From contig NC_079136.1 of NCBI RefSeq assembly GCF_945859705.1, positions 85,250,867-85,314,866 on the forward strand: a stretch of 64,000 bases of DNA, given 5' to 3'. Origin of the DNA: Episyrphus balteatus. Taxonomy: Eukaryota > Arthropoda > Insecta > Diptera > Syrphidae. Under the pieces are notes generated by a model that saw only the letters and a list, made by a program, of their open reading frames with translations, ran no database searches and was not told where the DNA came from. Shown piece after piece: positions 23,814 to 34,479 of this stretch. The position numbers and the translations under genes are program-made. How positions within the stretch are numbered: position 1 is the stretch's first letter; each line of letters starts with the position of its first letter.

Positions 23814-24480
23814 AGAAGAGAGTCTAAGCTATACAGGATGTATTTTATAGCCTTTAACTCTATCAAATATTATACACTTTGGCCAAAAAACAAGTGATTT
23901 TTTTGTTTTTTAGCATTTGAGTAGGGTTGCCGAGTACTTGTCTGCATTTGCGAGGTGGCACCCGACATTTTTTAGATAGAAGAGAGTCTAAGCTATACAT
24001 GATGTATTTTATAGCTTTTAACTCTATCAAATATTATACACTTTGGCCAAAAAACAAGTGATTTTTGGGTTTTTTAGCATTTGAGTAGGGTTGCCGAGCA
24101 CTTGTCTGTATTTGCGGGGTGGCACCCGACATTTTTTAGATAGAAGAGAGTCTTAGCTAAACATGATGTATTTTATAGCCTTTAACTCTATCAAATATTA
24201 TACACTTTGGCCAAAAAACAAGTGGTTTCTGCGTTTTTTAGCATTTGAGTAGGGTTGCCGAGTACTTGTCTACATTTGCGGGGTGGCACCCGACATTTTT
24301 TAGATAGAAGAGAGTCTAAGCTATACAGGATGTATTTTATAGCCTTTAACTCTATCAAATATTATACACTTTAGCCAAAAAAACAAGTGATTTTTGGGTT
24401 TTTTAGCATTTGAGTAGGGTTGCCGAGTACTTGTCTGCACTTGCGAGGTGGCACCCGACATTTTTTAGATAGAAGAGAGT
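23814..24480. repeat. 164-bp tandem repeat, right arm
   Basis: AGAGAGTC junctions are at 23,817, 23,981, 24,145, 24,309 and 24,474 (period 164-165). This is the reverse complement of the left-arm array but one to two units longer, so the arms have changed copy number independently since they were made. Confidence 0.9.
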
Positions 24481-25254
24481 ATTATCTAAAATATGGTGTT
24501 TAGTTTAGCTTTCTAGTGCATAAAAAGTTATACTGTTTTGTTCAAAGAAGATTTTTGTCAGTGTTGTATTCATTTGAATGGGGTTGCCACATTTGTAGGG
24601 TTACGTTCTTTATATTATTTTATTATTTTTTTTTAATATTTTGACTTTCGTTTGGCATTTAAAAAAAAACTTTTATCTGGCCAAATAACAAAGATATGAA
24701 TGTATTAATTATGTGACAATTTTTCCTTTCAAATAGGGTTGCCACATGGAAGTTCCCATTTTAGAAGTGGCAACCCTATTTTTTTATTTTCAGTATCAAC
24801 TTATCTTTCATTTGACACCAATTTTAACCTCTAACCTTATGAGCTAAGTAACTCGACGGTCGCCTCTCCGACTAATAAGATGTGTACTAAAAAGTACTAA
24901 ATGAAAAAAAAGAGTGTGTGTTCACATGTACACGCGACTGAAGTTATACTTCTCATTCAGTATATGTAAATGAATTTCATTTGATATTTTTAATTTCTAT
25001 TATGAAGTAATTAATCCACACTTAGTTTTTTTTACATTTTTATCAAGTGAAAAATAAATTAATTCTTTCATCCTCCTTGCGTCCATGTAGTTTTCAATTT
25101 ATTCTGTGAAATTTACTCATGTTGTGCGGTTCAGAACGTACGTATATGTTTAACGAAAGTAAATAAATTGCGCATAAAATGTTCGATATGGTAATTTTAT
25201 GAGAATTGTGTGTGCTTCAGAACTAGTAGTAGCAATATGGAACTTGCAGGGTTG

Positions 25255-25480
25255 CTACAAAGCTCAAAAGTGAGCTGAGCTCAGCTCACAGCTCAGCTCA
25301 AATTTGGAGCTAGCTCACTTTTGAGCTATGTACCATAACTCCAGCTCATTTGAGTTGAGCTGAAAGTGAGCTGAGCTGATGGTTGAGCTGAGCTGATGGT
25401 TGAGCTGAGCTGTTGGGTGAGCTGAGCTGTCGTTGAGCTGAGCTGTTGGGTGAGCTAAGGTAAAGTGAGCTGAGCTGAGC
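25255..25480. repeat. AGCTGAGCT-rich subterminal arm (left)
   Basis: Dense GAGCTGAGCT/AGCTCAGCTC tracts, including a (TGAGCTGAGCTG-atggt/ttgggt) tandem at 25,373-25,480. The segment from 'cagggttgc' to 'gctgaaagtgagc' is the reverse complement of 27,640-27,745 over about 110 bp, so the two can pair across the core. AGCT is also internally palindromic, so many alternative hairpins are possible. Confidence 0.8.
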
Positions 25481-25759
25481 TGTGATGTGTGAGAGGATAC
25501 ATAGATTTTTAATTGGAAAGTAGGTATAATGAAATATGAAGATATTTTAAACTTTTATAAAACACCATAGCTTAAGATGTTTGGTTCTAGTTATTAATGG
25601 AATTATTTTAACACATGGATATTTTTATAAATAAAACAGATAATTTTTCGTGATCTTTTCTCTTGGTTTTTTTAATAGTTAATATATTTCTATTTTTTTA
25701 GTAAAATATTTAATTTTTTATCATAAAAAAAATTCCGGTACAATCCGGTTTTTGACTTT

Positions 25760-27635
25760 TTTCAAAATTCCGAGAAAATCGCGTTTGAAAGTTGGGGCAA
25801 ATTTTTTTTTTTCAAAAAATCTCCGAATCTTTGAACGCTCCTGGAAGCTAAGCCGCTTGAGAGCAATTTTTGGGAATGATGCCAAATGATAGTTTGTGTC
25901 ATGGGCCTACGCTTTGCACATTATCAGATTTTTAAAAAATCGCCTTCCATGTTAAACCGCCACATCATGCCTATTTTTTCAGAATCGTGCCTATTTTTTT
26001 TACTTTTAAGTTCTCCCGGTTTGAGAACGCGTGGACCTACAGGGATGGGAGTTGTACCCAAATGTAGGTTAGAGTCCCCGCTACCTTTTGGCATCAAACA
26101 AATTTTTTCATTTTCTTCAAAATTCCGCGATATAGGCGTTGGAAGTTGGGCGCGCGAAAAAACTTCTGGGAGCTGAACGCTTTGATCTAGAGACAGGGGA
26201 GTGGTGCCATATGAAAGCTTATATTCTGAGCTACCCGATAGTGGTATAATCCGGTTTTTCGATTTTTTTCAAAATTCCGAGAAAATCGCCTTTGAAAGTT
26301 GGGGTAAAATTTTTTTTCGAAAAATCCCTGAATCTTTGAACGCTCCTAGAAGCTAAACCACTTGAGAGCAATTTTTGGGAGTGATGCCAAATGATAGCTT
26401 GTGTCATGGGCCTACGCTTTGCACATTATCAGATTTTTAAAAATCGCCTTCCATGTTAAACCGCCACATCATGCCTATTTTTTCAGAATCGTGCCTATTT
26501 TTTTTTACTTTTAAGTTCTCCCGGTTTGAGAACGCGTGGACCTACAGGGATGGGAGTTGTACCCAAATGTAGGTTAGAGTCCCCGCTACCTTTTGGCATC
26601 AAACAAATTTTTTCATTTTCTTCAAAATTCCGCGATATAGGCGTTGGAAGTTGGGCGCGCGAAAAAACTTCTGGGAGCTGAACGCTTTGATCTAGAGACA
26701 GGGGAGTGGTGCCATATGAAAGCTTATATTCTGAGCTACCCGATAGTGGTATAATCCGGTTTTTCGATTTTTTTCAAAATTCCGAGAAAATCGCCTTTGA
26801 AAGTTGGGGTAAAATTTTTTTTCGAAAAATCCCTGAATCTTTGAACGCTCCTAGAAGCTAAACCACTTGAGAGCAATTTTTGGGAGTGATGCCAAATGAT
26901 AGCTTGTGTCATGGGCCTACGCTTTGCACATTATCAGATTTTTAAAAATCGCCTTCCATGTTAAACCGCCACATCATGCCTATTTTTTCAGAATCGTGCC
27001 TATTTTTTTTACTTTTAAGTTCTCCCGGTTTGAGAACGCGTGTACCTACAGGGATGGAAGTTGTACCCAAATGTAGGTTAGAGTCCCCGCTACCTTTTGG
27101 CATCAAACAAATTTTTTTCATTTTCTCAAAATTCCGCGATATGGGCGTTGGAACGCTTTGATCTAGAGACAGGGGAGTGGTGCCATATGAAAGGTTATAT
27201 TTTCAGCTACCCAATAGTGGTATAATCCGGTTTTTCGATTTTTTTCAAAATTCCGAGAAAATCGCGTTTGAAAGTTGGGGTAAATTTTTTTTTCGAAAAA
27301 TCCCCGAATCTTTGAACGCTCCTGAAAGCTAAACCGCTTGAGAGAAATTTTTGGGAGTGATGCCAAATGATAGCTTTTGTCATGGGCCTACGCTTTGCAC
27401 ATTTTCAGATTTTTAAAAAATCGCCTTCCATGTTAAACCGCCACATCATGCCTATTTTTTCAGAATCGTGCCTATTTTTTTTTTTACTTTTAAGTTCTCC
27501 CGGTTTGAGAACGCGTGGACCTACAGGGATGAGAGTTGTACCCAAATGTAGGTTAGAGTCCCCGCTACCTTTTGGCATCAAATTTTTTTTTTTCATTTTC
27601 TTCAAAATTCCGAGATATAGGCTTTGGAAGTTGGG
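25760..27635. repeat. ~505-bp tandem core, four units
   Basis: GCCAAATGATAG begins units at 25,881, 26,386, 26,891 and 27,362, giving periods of 505, 505 and 471. The short unit lacks about 34 bp around 'gttgggcgcgcgaaaaaact'. Units 2 and 3 are nearly identical over the whole 505 bp, so that duplication is recent. Each holds 'gcctacgctttgcacatt', 'ccgccacatcatgcctattt', 'tctcccggtttgagaacgcg' and 'gagtccccgctaccttttgg'. Plus-strand frames of about 67-98 codons recur in each unit, but they break at different points and show no sign of coding. Confidence 0.9.
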
Positions 27636-27639
27636 GCGC

Positions 27640-27730
27640 TCACTTTCAGCTCAGCTCAAATGAGCTAAGCTATGGTACCTAGCTCAAATTTGAGCTGAGC
27701 TGTGAGCTGAGCTGAAATGTGAGCTTTTTG
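27640..27730. repeat. AGCTCAGCTC subterminal arm (right)
   Basis: Inverse partner of the left arm at 25,255: 'ctcactttcagctcagctca', 'agctatggtacctagctcaa', 'atttgagctgagctgtgagc'. It ends in 'gcaaccctggcaacttgcc', linking directly to the 14-bp array. Confidence 0.8.
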
Positions 27731-27739
27731 CAACCCTGG

Positions 27740-27907
27740 CAACTTGCCACATGAAAATTACCACATGCAACTTGCCACATGCAACTTGCCACATGTAACT
27801 TGCCACATGCAACTTGCCACAGGCAACTTGCCACATACAACTTGCCACACGCAACTTGCCACATGCAACTTGCCACATACAACTTGCCACATGCAACTTG
27901 CCACATG
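27740..27907. repeat. 14-bp tandem array, 12 units
   Basis: Unit CAACTTGCCACATG, 12 copies, with variants ending CATA, CACG or CAGG and one diverged copy AAAATTACCACATG in second place. Fourteen is not a multiple of three, and the unit lacks stop codons, so short open frames cross it on both strands; they are artefacts. Confidence 0.95.
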
Positions 27908-28109
27908 AAACATGTTACTTGCAACGTGTTGTGTGTTTTATGTTTGCCGTACTGCGGCGTACTGCATTTTTAAATACTAAATTACTGCCTACTCTAAAGG
28001 TGAAACGACAGCCCTGCTACCCAGGGTGATAGCGTCATAATCCCTTTGACATTCTTGTCAAAAAGTAAATTTTCATACCCACCCTCCCATAAGAAGTATA
28101 ACTTCAATA

Positions 28110-29990
28110 AAGGCATAATCAAGAAGGTATGCTCTAACCAATAGGTTGTCTTCGAGAAAGTATTGACAAAGCCACCTGGAACGTGAAAATATTGAATGAC
28201 TCTGCTGCTACTACGAGTTGGCCCTTTTTCGAAAAATTAATATATTCCTGCACAAAACATTTATTATCGCAGGAGAGCCTTTGAACCCGTCTACTTTAAG
28301 AAACAGCGGTAGGAGAAATAATGAACCACAGTGTCCTAAAAACTGTCATCAATATTAAACCACTAAAGCTTGGTATTACCATCTGCATGAACTGGTGTGG
28401 AGCTATTGATAAACACTTTTATGTTACTACCTCAAATTATATTGTCAAAAAGGTATTTAGACCACAAATAACTGTTTGAGGGATTCAATTAATGAGAAAA
28501 TATTTACCTATATGCTGCCTTAATTATTTTCTTAAAAGTTTCATTAAAAAAAAAGGAACATAACCATGCAAAAAAATGTTCCGTCTCAGTTGGCAAAGGT
28601 TGTTAAATTTTTCGCGCTCTTAAACAGAACCCCATTTTAATATCAGAAAATGAGTTATAAACTGACTTCAAAGTTACCTACTGGAAAATGATACTTTTTC
28701 CTTTTAGTAAGTACACAGAAAAAAATACATCGGTGGCAGCTAACAACTGAGATTTAGAGTTTATTAAGCTGGTTCAAGCGATTTTGTTTTTTCGCTTGAT
28801 GTAACCCTAAACAAAAACAAGCTTGTTGAAACAAAAATTTGGTTAAAAAAATTGAAGCTAGAGACAATTTTTTATCCGTGTATTTAGCATTTTTCAATAT
28901 GTCTTGGAAAATATTTACATGTAAATAAAACTTCCTCCTTTAGACGCAGAAGAAATGTGCTTAAGGTGCTTTAATAACATTTGCACCACTTCAGTCTTTT
29001 GTCATACGCAAAAATACACAAAAACAGTGTCCCGAATTGAGAAGACTATAAGAGATGGGAAATAATTTGTTGTCTGCTGCGTGTTCGCATTTTACGCAAT
29101 AATACCTACCATACCATTGCAAACTTTTACATACTTTATTATTTTTCGTGGTTAGAGCTAGGGTAAAAGTCTCTCTTCTTCTTGCTCTTCAAGTCATTAT
29201 TCATGTGTTCTTTTTTGGGAATGTTTATGTACGAAGAAAAGAGGCATGGTTGTTCAAATATTAATTAGGTAGGTACTCGTAGCTAAGAATTAATTATTTC
29301 TTATTGTTTTACAGCGGAAAATTCGATTCTTCAAATTTTCGTTATATTTTTAAATAGCTATTGAAAAGTTACTAAAAAGAGGGTATTAGACATAAAATTA
29401 GTCGCATTCTGTTGGCATTCTCTCACTGATTACAAAAATACAGGCGGTTACCACAAGCCAAATGTAATTTAAAATAAATTTGAAACATAGTATCTTGCAC
29501 TTTAAAAACCATATATGTACTAATAACTTTATTTCGTTGTTTTGTAAAACCTAATTTTTGTAAGGAATAAATATCACTCATACGTCACAGTGTACTAGTA
29601 GCTGCTTTGTTCCAACAAAAGTTAATATCTTAAAAATCTCTAAATAAGCGAATCAATGATATAATAATATATTTTCGTGATAATAATCTATTATCGTACA
29701 ATAGAATAAATTGTATCTAAACTCTAATAATTCACTTTGCTCAGAAACACTCTGCTTTTCTAAATCACTTCTTCATTGTAAATTTGAATTTTATTATAAT
29801 TAAAACGTACAGATTTTTCTATTACTTTCTGTTCTAATATATCGAAGTACACGTGTTTCCTTTCAAATTAGTATTTTCCTTTCGAAAAATGTTCTTCTAA
29901 ACGGTTAAAGCAATTTATTTGATGTCAAGGAATTAATTGTAGAACGTTTAAACCCCAACAAGAACATATCTTGCTAATTTGAATATAATG
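28110..29990. other. Non-coding stretch
   Basis: No gene, no obvious internal repeat. AT-rich; no open frame of 60 codons or more was found in it. Confidence 0.5.
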
Positions 29991-30075
29991 AATTTTCAGT
30001 ATATTGCAAAATTTTCAAAAGTAAAAAATGTTTTAGTAAATTTTTTTAACTTTGACCTCGAATATCTTTAGAATG

Positions 30076-30944
30076 CACAGTGGGTCACCTCCCATACAAA
30101 GTGCGGTCAAAAATATAATGACCATTTTTTCTTTAATGAAACACCTGTATTATCATTTTATATGATTTATTATTGCAAAAAAATGCATGAAGTCAATTTT
30201 TAAAAATTTTGGTTATTTTCAAGAAAAATAAAAAAAGGTAAAAAAAAATTTTTTTTTGAAAATATAAAAAAAAATGGTTAATGCCGGAAATGGACCTGCC
30301 TGTCAGTCGAGCACTTTACCCTTACCCTCTAGTTCAGTCTTTTATAAAAATAATAGTGCCAAAAAGGAATTTTTTTAGTTTTACGTTGTAATTTTTTTTT
30401 TTCCGTGTATCGTCATTTAAACTCGTATTACTCGAAAAGGGGAAAAAAGGGGAAAAAACGACGCTATTATTTCGAAAGGTAGGACGGCATTCTTCATTTG
30501 AGAACTTAAATTGTAGAGGGCACTCGAAGGCAAACCAACTAAATCTCTAATTTAATGAAAATTGAGCTAAATAAAAATGGTTAAAATTGCTTCGCTAACG
30601 AGCCCTATTACAGTTAGCCTTAATGTTATTTAACAATATAATTTATGTTTTTAGAAAGTATTAACCTTCTCGTTTAATATCCATAACAATTTAATACTGT
30701 TCACAATTTTTAACACCCGCTATCACTATCGCAAGTTCACACCTTATTACTGCAGCGATTAAAAAACTGTACCTTTTTTTATATACCGACTTTGAATGGC
30801 TATTAAGAAATGAAAAAAAGGGTAACCGTCAAATTTTTTTTGGTTTTGGTTCGATGGGAGATTGTAGAACGTTGTTTAATCATTGGATTTTAAAAAATTG
30901 ACATTTACTTTTTTTATTTTTGACCTATGGCGGGACCCACTGTG
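30076..30944. mobile_element. Second Transib-like element, 869 bp
   Basis: Left end CACAGTGGGTC (30,076) and right end GACCCACTGTG (to 30,944) are exact inverted repeats. They are flanked by an identical 5-bp duplication GAATG (30,071-30,075 and 30,945-30,949). It shares the CACARTGGG terminus with the 262-2,229 element but not the interior. It inserted into the hAT-type MITE copy, at a position where the intact relative reads 'tattaaacggttag'. No coding capacity. Confidence 0.85.
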
Positions 30945-31158
30945 GAATGGTTAGATTAATAAAAAAAGTTAATAAGACTTTTTTTGTGGAGCAATCTGTT
31001 TCCCACAATTTTTCAATTTGTTACAAAATTAAGAACAAAAAACGAATTTTTAAAGATTTTCTCGATTTTTGGACCTCAAATATCTATTAAACGGTTAGAT
31101 AAATGAAGAAAGTTTAGAAGGCCTTTTTTGTAGAGCATTCAATTTCCTACAAGAATAT

Positions 31159-31443
31159 CCCTCTGTAGGCACACCTCTTTTTTGTGACGTGATAGGCACA
31201 CGGGTGCGAATTTGGTTCATACTTTTTCATGTCACTACAACTTTTTTCGGTCTCAATATTTTATAGAGAATCATATATGAAAATGATGTAGAATTTTCCT
31301 ATGAATTCGAATATTGTTTTCACAATTCCGAAAAAAAAATATTTTCACCCTAATAAAGAGACTTTTTTGTGACCACTTTTTTGAAAAGTCGTAATTTTTT
31401 TAGTTTTGTCCTGCCAAATTCTTACCCGTGTGCCGACAGAGGG
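31159..31443. mobile_element. CCCTCTGT MITE, 285 bp, nested
   Basis: CCCTCTGTAGGCACAC at the left and the reverse complement of CCCTCTGTCGGCACAC at the right, one mismatch in 16. ATAT flanks both sides (31,155-31,158 and 31,444-31,447). Comparison with the uninterrupted hAT-type MITE at 7,785-7,800 (reverse: 'caagaatatgtaaagaaatt') shows the empty site, confirming insertion with a 4-bp duplication. Superfamily not determined. Confidence 0.85.
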
Positions 31444-31663
31444 ATATGTATAGAAATTTGCTAAAAAGCCAATTAATAAAAAAATGATTTTTTTTTTGTA
31501 AAAGCTTGATGTAAAAATAGAAAATTGCGAAGCGGAGGACCTTCCCATTAATATAAAGAGCTCATATTTGGTGTGTATATTCTAGAGGTGTCTAGCAACC
31601 GATTTTTCGGAGTACAAAATCAAAAAAAAAAAAAAAGAATTAGGTTTTTTTTTACCCACCCTA

Positions 31664-32975
31664 ATGGACACACATAGTATTCCAAGCAGAAAGAAGGTTC
31701 TTATAATCTAAAATTAAATTATGAACTAAAAGATCTACTTTCTACTTTAAAATAAGCTTTAGCTCACTTATTTAATTTATTTATTCATACAAATATTTAA
31801 ACAATGATAAATTTATACAACTTCTATTAGAATAAAATGCACGTCTGGGTCGTACAAACTTGGTTTTAGAACTCAAAAGAAAGTATGCAATTTAATTTAA
31901 GGCATTTTAGGAAAAAAACAAATTTAAAATCGTTGGAGACGCTTTCTTAAAAAAAAAATGTTTTATGAATAGTTAAAAGAAAACCATAATCAACAACTTA
32001 ATCCAAAATTTCAAAAAATTCATTTTTCAAAAAAAAAAAAATCATTTTTTTTAATGTTTTATTTTATTTATATTAAATTTATGTTAATGATTTCGTATAC
32101 AAAAATTTTAAACTGAATTTGTTGTTTTGGAGAACTTCAGAAATTAGAAAAAAAACGATTCTATGACATTATGGTAGTAATTTTCGAAAAAAAATTTCAT
32201 CAAATGATACACCTTACCTAAAAACTAATACTTGAATTTTGTATCAAAATCTTTTGAGCCATTTAAAAATCCACTTAAGTAGATCGGACTTAGGTTAGGT
32301 TAGGGTATTAATTCCTTTTTAATTTTGAACTAATACTTGCCGAGTTTAGTTTCATTTTCCCATTTACGGCTGCATTGAGAATAGAGCGTGCCAGCCAATA
32401 TCCTTTTTATTAAAAAAACAAAACTGTTTATATTGGATCCTTCCTGGCAACCCGAAAAAGGATTTAAGATTCTGGTTCTGTCTGTTGTACTGTTAAGTTA
32501 AAAAAAACTGTACTGCCAGGCAATTTATAAAGTCTAAGCGGAATTCGTTGCTTCGTTTAGGTTATGTAAAGTTTCCCAGTCCTGGAAAGCAAAACAAACG
32601 AACAACAAATTCGCTGAAGCAAAAAAAATTAACGAAACCGGTTTAAACCAGCCGGGTATTCTCATACCTATTAAGAAGGAAGCAAGTCCTACCTATACAA
32701 AATTTAATTTTTTTAAATTCAAGTTAAATTCCTTCTTTAAACATCATTTTCGCTAAAACTGAATCAAAAAACATTTTTATTATACCTATTGTTTTCAATA
32801 TTTTTTTTGTATTAACTAATCATTCATCAAAGATTTCCATCTGCTCCAATTATTTTCCATTCTACTTAACACTGACAGTTGCTTTCCTGACTGAATTCCT
32901 AATATTCCTTAACTTCTATCAGCAGTCATAATTCTAAGAAGAATTATGTTAACTTTTCTTATAATTCCATAAAAG
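31664..32975. other. Non-coding stretch with repeat family B copy 1
   Basis: At about 31,830-32,270 'aataaaatgcacgtctgggt' begins a diverged copy of the repeat at 40,605-41,165. A short run TTAGGTTAGGTTAGGG at 32,292 is three telomere-like units by chance. No genes. Confidence 0.5.
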
Positions 32976-33008
32976 TTTTATGTGATCCAGAAAAAAATTT
33001 CTCTAACC

Positions 33009-33066
33009 CTGAAAAAAAAAAAACAAAACAAAACAAGAAAAAAAACAAAAAAAAAAAAAAAACAAG
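33009..33066. repeat. A-rich low complexity
   Basis: Impure (AAAAC)n/poly-A. It gives overlapping spurious frames on both strands rich in K or F. Confidence 0.9.
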
Positions 33067-33069
33067 AAA

Positions 33070-34470
33070 ATACCTTCACACACACACCAACCAAAAAGAA
33101 ATGCCAACAAAAATACCATTTCCCCCCTTTTGCTGGGATTAGGTATATAAAAACAAACATTCATTAACGTCTTTTCCAGAGATAAACAAATTTGCAGCAA
33201 AGAAAGCCTATCCAGTGTGTTTTAAGTAAAACTTTCAGACGTGTATCTTGTTTCTCCCGAAAGGCCAATTTGACTGCCAAAACTGCCTCATCTTTATATA
33301 TCTTTTACCTCTTCAAGGCAAGACAGGCCGGCCATCAGTATAAATTTATCTAGCGAATGCCTAAGAATGAAAAATTATAACAACCTAACCTATTTTTTTC
33401 CCCTTTAAGTCCTTTTAGTCGTGTTTCTTATTTTCTATATTTATTTTTTCTTTCTACCCTAATGACTATCCCACAAAACTGGACGCGAACCGAGAGTAGA
33501 TGGGTAAAATAATTGATACCTGCTCAACATTCCCTTACACTATCTCTCTCTCTCTCTTAACAACTATACCAAACCACGACCGCCATCACCGTTCGTTACT
33601 GCCCCAAGGGCATGTTCAAACAAACTCTCAAATGTACGTTGTTGCAAAACTTCACAAGCACGTACAAAATTTTATAAGAAAAACCAATCATCTCCAGGGA
33701 CAGGCTGCATGAAGTTTTCTCCATTTAACAAAAACCTCCTAGGGACTGTACTGTGATGCCTGGAATTTAACGAGCCACCCCTTTCCATCAAATCCTGCTC
33801 TTATTATAATATGTTGAACTTTTTCCGAAGCAAAAAAATAAAAAAAAAAAAGTTGTTTTCTACGACCCCTACGGAAAACACATTTACATCCAATAACTTT
33901 CAAGGTAATGAGGATACGGGATCATTAAAATTTATTAATCGCATTCCACTCCATAAATTTGACAACGGAGGAGGAGGCAGATGCGGTTGAGGAGATGTGT
34001 TGCATACAATTTAAAAACATTTTTTCGATAGACCGCCACGCGCCAAACCCTTGTTAATTATTTTTAAATATGTACTGATGAGCGAACAGGTGCACTTTGG
34101 CGGAAATATTGAAACTGACTTAAAATCAAAAGCTAGATATATAATATAATACAATAGATATTTATTTGTTTTAAAGGTAAGGGATGTGAATAGATGTGTG
34201 AACAAAAACTGAAAAAAAACTACCTACTTTGTTTGCGAAAAGTGCAATACTATCCAGTTAGACAAATTCTGCTGACCATCCCAAAAAAAATTATTTTTTG
34301 ACCAGGGGCCTCACGAGGAAAATGGAACGCAGAACCACCGCCGCAAGGCCTGAGCCCCAACGGATGCCTGGGCCGCACGAGAAAATTTTTAACCTAGTTA
34401 AGAAACCTGTTTAAATAAATAAAATATAACTTAGCAAACATAGGGTAAGGTGGTACAAGAGTGCGCACTT
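33070..34470. other. Non-coding stretch
   Basis: A (CT)n run is at 33,543-33,557. At 34,308-34,390, 'ggggcctcacgaggaaaat' and 'tgggccgcacgagaaaat' are a GC-rich direct repeat about 60 bp apart, perhaps a transposon end. Nothing else recognised. Confidence 0.45.
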
Positions 34471-34479
34471 TAGACCAAC

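Larger units (their letters stand above)
21941..24864. mobile_element. Long-inverted-arm (foldback-like) element, 2.9 kb
   Basis: The left arm starts GGCGACCGTCGAG (21,941); the right arm ends CTCGACGGTCGCC (24,864). Similarity perhaps extends a further 10 bases out, to TAGTC/GACTA. The arms run about 860 bp (to ~22,800) and 1,050 bp (from ~23,814) and are reverse complements. Each contains 'agggttgccac' blocks and 164-bp tandem units: three junctions on the left, five on the right. Between the arms lie AT-rich DNA (22,800-23,102) and a minus-strand protein fragment (23,103-23,813). No unambiguous target duplication. The long TIRs with internal tandem repeats resemble foldback elements; superfamily unassigned. 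Confidence 0.8.
24911..28108. mobile_element. Composite satellite-carrying element, copy 1 (3.2 kb)
   Basis: Same architecture as 47,435-49,457. In order: AGAGTGTGTG leader; TGAAGTTATACTTCT (24,939-24,953); 'cagggttgc' and an AGCTGAGCTC-rich arm (25,246-25,480); a tandem core of ~505-bp units; an inverted AGCTCAGCTC arm (27,640-27,730) ending 'gcaaccctg'; a 14-bp tandem array (27,740-27,907); 'gtactgcggcgtactgca'; AGAAGTATAACTTCA (28,092-28,106). The two 15-mers are exact inverse complements. Similarity between copies ends at 28,108. No transposase. Unassigned; I know of no described family with this layout. Confidence 0.8.
30000..31662 (-). mobile_element. hAT-type MITE copy broken by two insertions
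   Basis: The right end, ACCCACCCTA (to about 31,662), is the reverse of the TAGGGTGGGT start of the 7,569 element. Reading leftwards the same landmarks appear: 'ggaccttcccattaatat', 'caagaatat' and 'ggacctcaaatatctattaa'. The copy is interrupted at 31,159-31,443 by a CCCTCTGT MITE and at 30,076-30,944 by a Transib-like element. Sequence left of the latter ('gacctcgaatatctttagaa') is again MITE-like. The segment 'ggttagat(t)aa...tttttgt(a/g)gagc' occurs twice (about 30,950 and 31,095), so the copy is partly tandemly duplicated. The left terminus is not recognisable; the start given is approximate. Confidence 0.7.

Noticed and set aside
25886..27663. Recurring 67-98 codon frame in the 505-bp units (also at 48,319 and 48,888)
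   Set aside because: The frame breaks at different points in different units, the units vary by single-base indels within it, and no domain is recognisable.
27740..27907. CRISPR-like array
   Set aside because: Units are contiguous with no spacers and the DNA is eukaryotic; it is a plain tandem repeat.
27679..28029. Overlapping frames across the 14-bp arrays (also 49,163-49,378)
   Set aside because: Same artefact: a stop-free unit not divisible by three gives frames on both strands.
32292..32307. TTAGGTTAGGTTAGGG as telomeric repeat
   Set aside because: Only three units, internal to AT-rich DNA; flies generally lack TTAGG telomeres. Chance or a transposon fragment.
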